Positions 1-6,569 of a stretch of 8,538 nucleotides of DNA are shown piece after piece. Both the position numbers and the translations under genes were made by a program. The stretch comes from Candidatus Latescibacteria bacterium 4484_107 (GTDB lineage: Bacteria > Latescibacterota > 4484-107). Every line of letters starts with the position of its first letter. The first letter of the stretch is position 1. The notes under the pieces are model-generated. The model saw nothing but the letters and a program-made list of their open reading frames with translations. It was not told the origin of the DNA and ran no database searches. The stretch covers positions 1 to 8,538 of the forward strand of contig MVCQ01000184.1 of NCBI GenBank assembly GCA_002059205.1, written 5' to 3'.

Positions 1-2
1 GT

Positions 3-137
3 TGGGAAAACAGGCGGGACAAGGATGAAATTCTTGACTGGCTGGATGCCTCCCGAAGGCTAACGCCCCAAAACCTGAAGAGATTTGCACCGGGGCTTGT
101 AGATGTTGTGAAAAATGATCGCACTGATTTCGCCTAA
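3..137 (+). CDS. C-terminal end of an unidentified protein (partial)
   Basis: An open frame runs in from the left edge and stops with TAA at 135-137, giving 44 residues. The readable part includes 'DEILDWLDASRRLTPQ' and 'NLKRFAPGLVDVVKND', which look like charged, amphipathic helices of a normal soluble protein tail. The other two forward frames stop early (by about base 28 and base 63). The frame ends 74 bases before the sulfatase start, as expected for an upstream gene in the same operon. I do not recognise the family and give no function. The main doubt is the short length; it could be a chance open frame. Confidence 0.45.
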   Translation, partial: WENRRDKDEILDWLDASRRLTPQNLKRFAPGLVDVVKNDRTDFA

Positions 138-211
138 CAAGCCGGATGCAGACGACGGCATACAGCCGCGCCTGATCCGCGCCGATATCTTGCGATTCAA
201 GGAGATCCAAA

Positions 212-1696
212 ATGCCAACCCCCAAAAGACCCAATATCCTGTTCATCTTCACCGACGAACAGCGACAGGATACTATGAGAGTCTATGGAAACCGGAAGAT
301 CAAGACTCCCAATCTCGATAAATTGGCCCGGGAGAGTGTAGTCTTCACGCAGGCTTATGTTACTCAGCCAGTATGTACTCCTTCCCGTTCCAGTATCCTC
401 ACGGGACTCTATCCTCACACCAATGGGTGCATTGAGAATAATATTCCGCTGAAGAAGGAAATTCCCACCATCGCTGAGATGATGCAAGGGGAAGATTACG
501 TCAAGGGGTATTTTGGCAAATGGCATCTGGGCGACGAGGAAATTCCTCAGCACGGCTTTGAAAGGCAATGGGTGAGTATAGAGGAGCATTACAAAAACCA
601 TTACACGCGGGAGGATTATAAAACGGTAAAAGCCAGTTATCGCCTTTTTCTGGAAAAACATGGATTCATGCCGGATGCAGAAAATTCGGGCTATCCCGTA
701 TTCTCTCGTGGTTTTGCCGCCCGACTTCCGGAAAAGTACAGCAAGCCGGCCTTTCTGGCCGGAGAGGTTTGTCAATTCATCCGGGAGCATCGGGACCAGC
801 CATTTCTGATCTATCTGAATTTTCTGGAACCCCACATGCCCTTTTTTGGCGCCTACGACGGCATGTACAACCCTGAGGATATAGAGCTACCAAAGAATTT
901 CGATGCCCTGCCGGGGCCGGATTCTCCAATAAGACATCGCTATATGGTGCAGTATTACCGGGACCACGGCTGGAGAGATAGGGATGATGCGCATGGGACC
1001 CTGAAAACCGAGTGGGAGTGGAGGTATCTGATAAGCCGATACTGGGGCCTGGTTTCTCTGGTTGATGCATGTGTGGGGAAAATTTTAGCGAACCTTTCTG
1101 AACTCGGTCTGGAAGAAAATACGGTTGTGGTTTATACCAGCGACCACGGCGATATGATGGGAAGCCACAGACTGGCTGCGAAGCAGGTCATGTATGAGGA
1201 GGCGGCTAAGGTTCCGCTTTTGATCAAAATCCCCTGGCTGAAGAATCCATCCCAGTTCGTTGAGCATCCGGTAAGCCAAATTGATTTGGTTCCTACTATG
1301 CTGGATATGCTGGATATGTCAGCCCCTTCTCAGCTTCAGGGCAAAAGCTGGCATGCCTGTCTCAGAGGGGATAAACCCTGGGACAAGGAACCTGTTTTTC
1401 TGGAGTGGAATGGCAGAAATGGAGATTTATGGTTGAATGGACCGGATTACGGATTCCCGGAAGATAAACTCCAAAAGGCCACGGGCGCCCGGATACGCAC
1501 GGTCATAACTCCTGACGGCTGGAAACTGAACGTGAGTGAGATAGGAGAACATGAGCTTTTTAATCTAAAAGAAGATCCTCTGGAAACACGAAACCTTTAT
1601 CATGAAAAGCAGCATCACAAGATCATTCAAACGCTATCGGACTACATAAAGCAATGGCAGCAAGAAACCGGGGATGAGGTGAAATTGGAGGCGTGA
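212..1696 (+). CDS. Sulfatase (Cys-type, formylglycine-dependent, S1 family)
   Basis: This 494-residue protein is a full-length type I sulfatase (alkaline phosphatase superfamily), which hydrolyses sulfate esters. The N-terminal strand 'PNILFIFTDEQ' (residues 7-17) carries the first metal-binding Asp (D15). The CxPSR signature is 'CTPSRSSILTG', with C55 the residue converted to formylglycine and R59 its partner. 'GKWHLG' (K103, H105), 'EPHMPF' (H208), 'TSDHGDMMGSH' (D311, H312) and K324 complete the usual active site. The C-terminal 'LFNLKEDPLETRNL' is the standard sulfatase subdomain. The start is ATG 212 behind AAGGAG (199-204) with a 7-base spacer. No signal peptide is seen, unlike most polysaccharide sulfatases, so it is probably cytoplasmic and may act on small imported sugars. 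The substrate cannot be read from sequence. The deacetylase gene follows after 41 bases, so the two are likely cotranscribed. Confidence 0.96.
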   Translation: MPTPKRPNILFIFTDEQRQDTMRVYGNRKIKTPNLDKLARESVVFTQAYVTQPVCTPSRSSILTGLYPHTNGCIENNIPLKKEIPTIAEMMQGEDYVKGYFGKWHLGDEEIPQHGFERQWVSIEEHYKNHYTREDYKTVKASYRLFLEKHGFMPDAENSGYPVFSRGFAARLPEKYSKPAFLAGEVCQFIREHRDQPFLIYLNFLEPHMPFFGAYDGMYNPEDIELPKNFDALPGPDSPIRHRYMVQYYRDHGWRDRDDAHGTLKTEWEWRYLISRYWGLVSLVDACVGKILANLSELGLEENTVVVYTSDHGDMMGSHRLAAKQVMYEEAAKVPLLIKIPWLKNPSQFVEHPVSQIDLVPTMLDMLDMSAPSQLQGKSWHACLRGDKPWDKEPVFLEWNGRNGDLWLNGPDYGFPEDKLQKATGARIRTVITPDGWKLNVSEIGEHELFNLKEDPLETRNLYHEKQHHKIIQTLSDYIKQWQQETGDEVKLEA

Positions 1697-1737
1697 AGGT
1701 TTTAGCAGAAAAATATGAGTAGAAGAGAGGAATCAGG

Positions 1738-2637
1738 ATGATCCGAAATAATCTCTATGTTTGTTTCACCATGGACTGTGAGCGGATCAAGGCGTTTTCG
1801 CCGCCGGGCGGTCCTGAGAACTGGGAGCTAAGCGAGCGGGCCATCCGCGGTTTTTCAGAGGTGTTGCTTGCCCACGATTTGGTGGGCACGTTTTTCATTG
1901 TGCCCGAAACCGCTCATCGTCACCGGGAGTTGTTTTTAGAGCTGGAACAAAAGGGGTTCGAGTTAGGCATGCACCTCCATCCGCAAAGCTTCGGCGGCCT
2001 TCAGCACAAAGAATATCTGGGAGCCTACAGCTTCGAGGAGCAGGTGGACCTGCTGTCGCAGGCGGTCGAGGTCTGGGCGGAGGCTTTTGGGAAGCGTCCG
2101 GGGAGCTTTCGGCCCGGGAATTTTTCCGCCAACGACGCCACCTTCCGGGCGCTCTATGAGGTGGGATTCCGTCAGGGAAGCGTGTCGGCTCCTGAGCGGG
2201 TTATGCCGAAATACAGAGCGGTCTGGGCTGGAGCTTATCCTTACGCCCACCATGTGCACCCCCATTTCAGGCTGATTCCGGGCGATCTGGATTTCTACGA
2301 GATTCCAGTCACAGAAGACTGGAACCGCCGCGCCTGGGGTGGGAAGTGCGCGCTGGAACTCCGGGTGGAGATGGCCGAAATCGAGGATCACAGGCAAACG
2401 ATAGATACGCGCATGGCCGATATGGTCGAGAAGCACATCCAGATCGAAACCATCGTGGCTATCACACACAATTTCTTCGAGTACAGTACGCCCGACGATT
2501 CGCGCCGGAAGACTTTAGAGGGGACGGCGGCTTACGTGTGGGAGGCGGCGGAGCGGTTTGGGCTTGAGGTCTGTCCGGCGACTCTGGAACAGGTGCACAA
2601 GATTGCGGATTCGGTGAAACAGGAAACGGAAAAATAG
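1738..2637 (+). CDS. Polysaccharide deacetylase-like protein (NodB/CE4 fold)
   Basis: This 299-residue protein fits the NodB-homology (carbohydrate esterase 4-like) barrel, whose members remove N- or O-acetyl groups from sugars using a metal. Motif 1 is 'FTMDCE' (D13) in place of the common TFDDG. Motif 2 is 'ELGMHLHPQSF', with H79 and H81 as candidate metal ligands in place of the classical HxxxH. Motif 3 is 'FRPGNFSAND' (R125-P126-G127), and the late His motif is 'AITHNFF' (H244). The unusual motif 1 and HxH pair mean that activity and substrate are uncertain; a subfamily acting on a soluble sugar is possible. No signal peptide or membrane segment is seen. ATG 1738 follows AGAGAGG (1724-1730) by 7 bases. 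It lies 41 bases after the sulfatase, which suggests processing of a sulfated, acetylated sugar (inference). Confidence 0.88.
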   Translation: MIRNNLYVCFTMDCERIKAFSPPGGPENWELSERAIRGFSEVLLAHDLVGTFFIVPETAHRHRELFLELEQKGFELGMHLHPQSFGGLQHKEYLGAYSFEEQVDLLSQAVEVWAEAFGKRPGSFRPGNFSANDATFRALYEVGFRQGSVSAPERVMPKYRAVWAGAYPYAHHVHPHFRLIPGDLDFYEIPVTEDWNRRAWGGKCALELRVEMAEIEDHRQTIDTRMADMVEKHIQIETIVAITHNFFEYSTPDDSRRKTLEGTAAYVWEAAERFGLEVCPATLEQVHKIADSVKQETEK

Positions 2638-2680
2638 CACACGGATGATACGGATGACGCAGATATACACGGATAAAATT
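2638..2680 (+). repeat. Degenerate ACGGAT-type intergenic repeat
   Basis: Directly after the deacetylase stop, the unit ACGGAT occurs at 2641-2646, 2650-2655 and 2668-2673, with a related ACGCAGAT between the last two. The reverse complement (ATCCGTGT) matches the repeat inside the 127-base elements at 5103-5229 and 7853-7979 and the decayed piece at 7782-7820. All belong to one dispersed family. No open frame or promoter is evident here. Confidence 0.7.
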
Positions 2681-2723
2681 TTTATGATTAATCCGCGAGC
2701 CTCTGATAATCCGCCTGCTATTT

Positions 2724-2753
2724 CCCGTTCCCTGGCTCCTGCGGGAACGAGAT
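2724..2753. repeat. Dispersed palindromic repeat (CGTTCCC / GGGAACG)
   Basis: A 7-base stem, CGTTCCC (2726-2732) and GGGAACG (2743-2749), encloses a loop containing GGCTCCTGC. It shares GCTCCTGCG and the flanking CGTT / AACGAGA with the perfect palindrome at 7716-7747, so the two are copies of one element. The sequence resembles a palindrome family seen between genes in many environmental genomes (recollection, not checked). A second small palindrome, GAACGA-A-TCGTTC, follows at 2754-2766. Confidence 0.65.
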
Positions 2754-2860
2754 GAACGAATCGTTCGCAGTTGGAGGCTCACTCCTTCCTTCTCAGGACA
2801 AGTTCGGGTAACTTGCCCTGACTAGAGCACGGTTTTACCAAAAATTCCAGAAAGGAGAAA

Positions 2861-2901
2861 GGTGTATTCGGAAGTACTTCCCACTGCTTTCCGAATATAC
2901 C
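2861..2901 (+). promoter_or_regulatory. 13-bp leader hairpin between the ribosome site and ATG of the next gene
   Basis: Bases 2861-2873 (GGTGTATTCGGAA) pair with 2889-2901 (TTCCGAATATACC) to form a 13-bp stem with one G-U pair and a 15-base loop. A good ribosome site, AAAGGAG, lies just upstream at 2851-2857, and the likely ATG is at 2910. When folded, the hairpin removes 41 bases, leaving about 11 bases between ribosome site and ATG, a workable distance. It would also bury the alternative GTG start at 2862. It may tune translation, or it may be an inserted palindrome. Confidence 0.5.
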
Positions 2902-2909
2902 GGAAAAAC

Positions 2910-3836
2910 ATGGCGAAACAACGAGAAATCGGATTCGGTGTGGTGGGCTTGGGAATGGGGAAGCACCACGCCTTGGCGATCACGAATGCGAGGAGCGCCA
3001 GGTTGGTGGCGGTCTGTGACGTGGATGAGGAGCGGCTGAAGCAAGTGATGGCACAGTATGGATGCCGGGGATATGGGGAGTATCGGGAGCTGTTGGCGGA
3101 CGAAGAGGTAGAGGTGGTGGCGATATGTACTCCGAGCGGTATGCACGTGGATATGGCGCTGGAGGCCGTGGCATTGGGAAAACATCTGATTGTGGAGAAG
3201 CCGGTGGACATTCGGGTGGACAAGATCGAACGGCTGATCGAAGCAGGGCGCAACGCAGGCGTGAAGATGCAGGCGATTTTCCAGTCGAGGACCGTGCCGC
3301 TGCACAGGCGGATGAAGGAGGCGATCTCAGAGGGACGGCTGGGAAAGCTGATCGGGGTGCATGCGACGCTGCCCTGGTATCGGAAGCAGACCTATTACGA
3401 GGGGCCGCACGGGAGTTGGAAGGGCACGTGGGCGATGGACGGCGGAGGATCGTTGATGAATCAGGGCGTGCATACGGTGGATTTGGTGCAATGGCTGGTC
3501 GGACGGGTGCGCTCGGTGATGGGAGCGTTCGGGGTGTATGCGCACGAGATCGAGACAGAGGATACGTCGGTGGCTGTGCTGAAATTTGAAAACGGGGAGC
3601 AAAAGATGCTGCGTCTCTATGGCCCGAAGGAGCAGGTAGAAAGCGAAGGCGTTTCCTCGGATCCCATGGCCGTGGGGGCATCCGGCCATCAAGGCGAGGT
3701 GGAGGATCTGGTGGAGGCGATCCGGACGGATCGGGACCCCTACATCTCCATTGAGAGCGCGAAGCACGCGGTGGAGATCGTGCAAGCGATCTACGAGTCT
3801 GGCCGGACGGGGAGAGAAGTAAGCATCGCTCATTAG
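2910..3836 (+). CDS. Gfo/Idh/MocA-family oxidoreductase, probably internally shortened
   Basis: This is an NAD(P)-dependent sugar or cyclitol dehydrogenase, 308 residues from ATG 2910. The Rossmann motif is 'GFGVVGLGMGKHH' (residues 8-20), then 'VAVCDVDEERL', 'AICTPSGMH', the EKP motif 'IVEKP' (E96-K97-P98), and the catalytic region 'DGGGSLMNQGVHTVDLV' with H188. The C-terminal helix 'EVEDLVEAI' and 'AIYESGRTGREV' are normal. Between 'LKFENG' (about 224-229) and 'GHQGEVEDLV' (259-268) there are only about 30 residues; the next gene has about 57 in the same place, and the strand normally reading like 'EIYGTEGKI' is absent. This suggests an in-frame loss in the C-terminal beta-sheet domain. Start: GTG 2862 is in frame with AAAGGAG 4 bases upstream and would add 16 residues, but it sits in a hairpin stem, and family members usually begin close to the Rossmann strand. 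The substrate is unknown. Confidence 0.9.
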   Translation: MAKQREIGFGVVGLGMGKHHALAITNARSARLVAVCDVDEERLKQVMAQYGCRGYGEYRELLADEEVEVVAICTPSGMHVDMALEAVALGKHLIVEKPVDIRVDKIERLIEAGRNAGVKMQAIFQSRTVPLHRRMKEAISEGRLGKLIGVHATLPWYRKQTYYEGPHGSWKGTWAMDGGGSLMNQGVHTVDLVQWLVGRVRSVMGAFGVYAHEIETEDTSVAVLKFENGEQKMLRLYGPKEQVESEGVSSDPMAVGASGHQGEVEDLVEAIRTDRDPYISIESAKHAVEIVQAIYESGRTGREVSIAH

Positions 3837-3839
3837 CCA

Positions 3840-3879
3840 TTCGGATTTCGGATTGAAAGTCCGTAATCACCAATCACCA
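3840..3879 (+). repeat. Tandem TCGGATT and AATCACC short repeats
   Basis: The 60-base gap between the two dehydrogenase genes holds two tandem 7-mers TCGGATT (3841-3854) and two tandem 7-mers AATCACC (3865-3878). The second unit is the reverse complement of the GTGATTG repeat over the stop codon at 7686-7703. The repeats end just before the ribosome site AAGGAGG (3881-3887) of the next gene. Confidence 0.65.
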
Positions 3880-3896
3880 AAAGGAGGAGATGCGAA

Positions 3897-4931
3897 ATGA
3901 CCCTCAAATGGGGCATTATCGGATGCGGGGACGTGGCTGAGCGCAAAGGAGGGCCGGCGCTTTACGGTGTGGAGGGTTCGGAGCTTGTGGCGGTGATGCG
4001 CCGGGATATCGCAAAGGCGGAAGATTTTGCTCGCCGGCACGGCGCCAAGAGGTGGTACAGCCAGGCCGGAGATCTCTTAGATGATCCGGAGGTCAATGCG
4101 GTGTACGTGGCTACGCCGGTTCATCTGCATCGCGATTACACCGTGCAGGCGGCTGAGGCGGGCAAGCACGTACTGTGCGAAAAACCGATGGCCATAAACG
4201 CCGAGCAGTGCCGGGAGATGATCGCGGCTTGTCGGGAAAACGGGGTCAAGCTCATGATCGCCTATTACCGGCGCACGTATCCCATCGTGCAGAAGATCAA
4301 GCAGTTGTTGGAAGAAGGCGTCGTCGGAACGCCGATGCTGGTGCGGGTTAATCTGACGGGGTATTACAATCCTCCGGCTCCGAATGCACCCGGAGAATGG
4401 CGGAGCGATCCTGCGATCTCCGGCGGCGGCGTGATGTTCGACGTGGGAAGCCACCGGCTGGATGTGATGGTCTATCTTTTAGGCGAAGTCGAGAAGGTGG
4501 CCGCTTTCTCCGAGACGCTGCATTGCGGATACAAAGCCGAAGATTCAGCCGTGCTCTCGATGAAGCTCGGCAACGGCATGCACGGGGGGGCGAACTTCAA
4601 CTGGAATGTGGGAAGCAGTTCGGACGAATTTGAAATTTACGGCACCGAAGGGAAGATATTAGCCCGGCCCCTGGATGGCGGCCATTTAGAGGTGTATAGG
4701 GGCAAGCAGATGGAAGTCTTCGAGTTGCCTCCGCCAAAAGTAACCCATTGGGGTCTGGTGGAAAATTTTGTACAGGCGGTCAATGAGGGGATGCCGCTGC
4801 TTTGTTCCGGCGAGGAAGGGATGAAGACCAGCCTTATTATGGAGGCGGCGTATGGGTCGGCGAAAACGGGAAGGGCCGAGAGAGTGGGAAAGGTTCGGCT
4901 TAAGGAGAGAGGACAACAGGGGAGAAAGTGA
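3897..4931 (+). CDS. Gfo/Idh/MocA-family oxidoreductase
   Basis: This is a complete 344-residue NAD(P)-dependent dehydrogenase of the sugar/cyclitol type. The N-terminal Rossmann fold starts 'KWGIIGCGDVAE' (residues 4-15). 'VYVATPVHLHRDYT' is the fourth strand region and 'CEKPMAINAEQC' (E95-K96-P97) carries the conserved Lys. 'AISGGGVMFDVGSHRLDVMVYLLG' region (about 173-196) holds the catalytic His H186 and D189. The C-terminal beta-sheet domain includes 'FEIYGTEGKILARPL' (245-259), which is missing in the preceding paralog. The tail 'RLKERGQQGRK' is basic and not conserved. ATG 3897 follows AAGGAGG (3881-3887) by 9 bases, a strong site. The gap to the preceding gene is 60 bases, so the pair probably forms an operon. 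Similarity to the neighbour is only at family level, so they probably act on different substrates or steps. The reaction cannot be assigned. Confidence 0.94.
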   Translation: MTLKWGIIGCGDVAERKGGPALYGVEGSELVAVMRRDIAKAEDFARRHGAKRWYSQAGDLLDDPEVNAVYVATPVHLHRDYTVQAAEAGKHVLCEKPMAINAEQCREMIAACRENGVKLMIAYYRRTYPIVQKIKQLLEEGVVGTPMLVRVNLTGYYNPPAPNAPGEWRSDPAISGGGVMFDVGSHRLDVMVYLLGEVEKVAAFSETLHCGYKAEDSAVLSMKLGNGMHGGANFNWNVGSSSDEFEIYGTEGKILARPLDGGHLEVYRGKQMEVFELPPPKVTHWGLVENFVQAVNEGMPLLCSGEEGMKTSLIMEAAYGSAKTGRAERVGKVRLKERGQQGRK

Positions 4932-5102
4932 GACGGTGAGCCCCCCTCCCACTTTCCCAGAAAGCTTCTTTGCGTCCTCCGCGTCTCTGCGGTGAAATTG
5001 TATCCCCCTTCGCTTTGAATTTTTCTTTTTTTTCAGAGCCTGTCTGAATCCTACCGCGAAGAACGGCGGGAGTTTTGGTTATGCTTGCTCCGCGCACTCT
5101 GC
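4932..5102 (+). other. Intergenic stretch with a degenerate GCGTC/GCGGTGAA repeat
   Basis: No gene is seen. Bases 4966-4996 read like 'TTTGCGTCCTCCGCGTCTC' followed by 'TGCGGTGAA', a degenerate tandem of a GCGTC-type unit that I recall as common between genes in environmental bacterial genomes (recollection, not checked). A T-rich run lies at about 5018-5034 without a stem in front, so I do not call it a terminator. The stretch ends at the 127-base repeat. Confidence 0.55.
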
Positions 5103-5229
5103 ACTACAATCCCGCGAAACCTTGCTTTCTTGACAAGATTTTTGTAGAGGGAGGATGAATTGAATGGTTCGGATTCCTACATATTTCCGCTTGTTTGATC
5201 CGTGTAAATCCGTGATATCCGTGTCCCAT
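5103..5229 (+). repeat. 127-base dispersed repeat, copy 1
   Basis: This stretch matches 7853-7979 with a single difference (C at 5125, T at 7875). Its first half contains CTACAA (5104-5109) with inverted TTGTAG (5142-5147), a TTGACA at 5130-5135, a strong ribosome site AGGGAGG (5148-5154) and ATG at 5164. Its second half contains 'ATCCGTGTAAATCCGTGAT' and 'ATCCGTGTCCCAT', the ACGGAT-type repeat in reverse. Matching to the decayed piece 7782-7820 extends to 5232, so this copy may run a few bases past 5229. It has no terminal inverted repeats and no transposase. Confidence 0.93.
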
Positions 5230-6369
5230 TGCGAGTACATCTTCGTTGAGCACGGCGGGAAACACCTCGTTGTGTTGGACCCGGACGGCAACTTGTTGTG
5301 GGAAAGGACAGTCCCCAATACCGACAGACATTCCACCACGGCCCTGGAGGTCGCCGATGTGGATGCGGATGGGGAGATGGAGATCGTTATGGGCGAGGAG
5401 CCTGAGGGAGAGAATAATGTGATTGTTCTGGACTCCGGGGGAAGGTTGAAGAAAAGGGTGAAGTTTCCCTTAGGAGAGAAGGATTACGGAGGGAATGCGA
5501 TAGACAGCTTTGGCTTTGCCGACATAAATGGCGATGGCTTCAAAGAATTGATCGTTGCCATCAATGGTGGCCATCTTTATGCGCTTGATAAGAATCTGGA
5601 GATTCTCTGGCATATGGAAAGACTGAATCGGATTATCGAGCATTTTGTCCATACAGGCGACCTGAACAATGATGGCATCGACGAAATAGCTATCTCTTCT
5701 GCTATGACAAAGAAGTGGGATGAACATTGCGAGTTTTTTTTGGTTAGTGGAGAGGGCAAGATTCTCTGGCGTAAACCCCTAACCGAGATTGGACCGGATG
5801 GCCATGTAGATTACGCCATCGTGGACGATATAGAAAATTCTGGTCGAAATACCTTGATCACAGCCACGGGGGGGTGCCTCTTCGATGCCGGGGGAAACCT
5901 GGTCTGGACGGTGCGAGATGAGATCAATCACGGCCAATGGGTGGACGTAGCGAAAGTGCGAGAGGACGTTCAGGGAAAGCAGGTGTTGATTTCAGAACTC
6001 TGGAAGTTTCGCCAGCCCTGTATTCTGGTCAGCGGGCAGGGCGAAATCCTCTGGCGCTTTGAGGAAATCTCGTCCTATGCGTTGCCCACTCATGCCTACT
6101 TCATAGATTGGAATGGGGATGATAAGAAACTCATCATCATTGGTGAGCAGCCGGCGAACGCCGAACCGGGTTCCAGAGCGTACCAAATTACGCTTCTGGA
6201 CCCTTACGGTAATATAGTTCTGAAAGTGCCTTTCGAGGACGAATCCATCCCCGGTTGGTTTTACAATTCCGAAAATTCTCCGGTCGTCGCGGACTTAGAC
6301 GGAGACGGCAAGGAGGAGTTTGTATTCCCCACCCGGAGGGGAACGCTGCTGATTTTGGGCCGTTCGTAG
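5164..6369 (+). CDS. FG-GAP/VCBS-type beta-propeller protein with repeat-derived N-terminus
   Basis: This 401-residue protein has successive Asp-rich calcium-binding-type loops, each followed by a hydrophobic strand: 'ADVDADGEMEIVMG', 'ADINGDGFKELIVA', 'GDLNNDGIDEIAIS', 'IDWNGDDKKLIIIG' and 'ADLDGDGKEEFVFP', with a degenerate 'VDDIENSGRNTLITA'. Between them are blade strands such as 'LVVLDPDGNLLWE', 'LYALDKNLEILW' and 'ILVSGQGEILWRF'. This pattern is typical of FG-GAP/VCBS propellers and of propeller lyases such as the rhamnogalacturonan lyase type, but no catalytic signature is clear, so only a binding or scaffold role is supported. Residues 1-22 come from the 127-base repeat; 'FDPCKSVISVS' is the ACGGAT repeat read as protein, and the propeller begins at about residue 25. 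No signal peptide remains, although such proteins are often exported; the original 5' end may have been lost. ATG 5164 follows AGGGAGG (5148-5154) by 9 bases. Confidence 0.87.
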   Translation: MVRIPTYFRLFDPCKSVISVSHCEYIFVEHGGKHLVVLDPDGNLLWERTVPNTDRHSTTALEVADVDADGEMEIVMGEEPEGENNVIVLDSGGRLKKRVKFPLGEKDYGGNAIDSFGFADINGDGFKELIVAINGGHLYALDKNLEILWHMERLNRIIEHFVHTGDLNNDGIDEIAISSAMTKKWDEHCEFFLVSGEGKILWRKPLTEIGPDGHVDYAIVDDIENSGRNTLITATGGCLFDAGGNLVWTVRDEINHGQWVDVAKVREDVQGKQVLISELWKFRQPCILVSGQGEILWRFEEISSYALPTHAYFIDWNGDDKKLIIIGEQPANAEPGSRAYQITLLDPYGNIVLKVPFEDESIPGWFYNSENSPVVADLDGDGKEEFVFPTRRGTLLILGRS

Positions 6370-6533
6370 TTCGGAAGCGTCTGTGGGCTGTTATCCGTAG
6401 ACCATATAAACATCTGGCTCCCCTGCGTTCCTCTCCGACGGACGACGAACAACGGACGCCGGAAAAACCGGAAGGGGGTGCCCGTACGCAGGATAGGATA
6501 ACGCAACTGGCAAAGGTTTGAGGGAGGGAACCA
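6370..6533 (+). other. Short intergenic gap with degenerate GACGGAC-type sequence
   Basis: No gene or terminator is seen. Bases 6438-6458 (ACGGACGACGAA then CAACGGACG) look like a decayed simple repeat of GACGGAC/GACGAAC units, and CGTTCGTAGTTCGG lies just before, at the end of the propeller gene. The ribosome site of the aminotransferase gene closes the gap. Confidence 0.4.
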
Positions 6534-6569
6534 ATGCAACAAGAAGCTCATAACAGAAAGGAGCCCTTT
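6521..6569 (+). promoter_or_regulatory. Two in-frame ribosome sites for the aminotransferase gene
   Basis: GAGGGAGGG (6521-6529) precedes ATG 6534 by 4 bases, and AAAGGAG (6557-6563) precedes a second in-frame ATG at 6570 by 6 bases. Both are good. The second start lies nearer to where conserved family sequence begins; the first adds 12 residues (MQQEAHNRKEPF). Confidence 0.5.

Noticed and set aside
197..835. Minus-strand open frame of 212 residues opposite the sulfatase
   Set aside because: It overlaps the conserved sulfatase active-site region on the other strand and shows no recognisable domain.
2638..2909. CRISPR-like array in the repeat-rich gap
   Set aside because: Units are only 6-9 bases, irregularly spaced, and there are no spacers of constant length or cas genes.
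2980..3873. Long minus-strand open frame of 297 residues opposite the first dehydrogenase
   Set aside because: Its product is Pro/Ser/Arg-rich low-complexity sequence, as expected from reading a G-rich gene backwards, and the + strand frame has clear family motifs.
5018..5034. T-rich run after the second dehydrogenase gene as a terminator
   Set aside because: No GC-rich stem directly precedes the run.
5130..5158. Possible sigma-70 promoter in the 127-base repeat (TTGACA at 5130-5135; also 7880-7885 in copy 2)
   Set aside because: No acceptable -10 box lies 16-18 bases downstream (AGGATG, GGATGA or GATGAA instead of TATAAT). TACAAT at 5105-5110 lacks a good -35. Without these I do not call a promoter.
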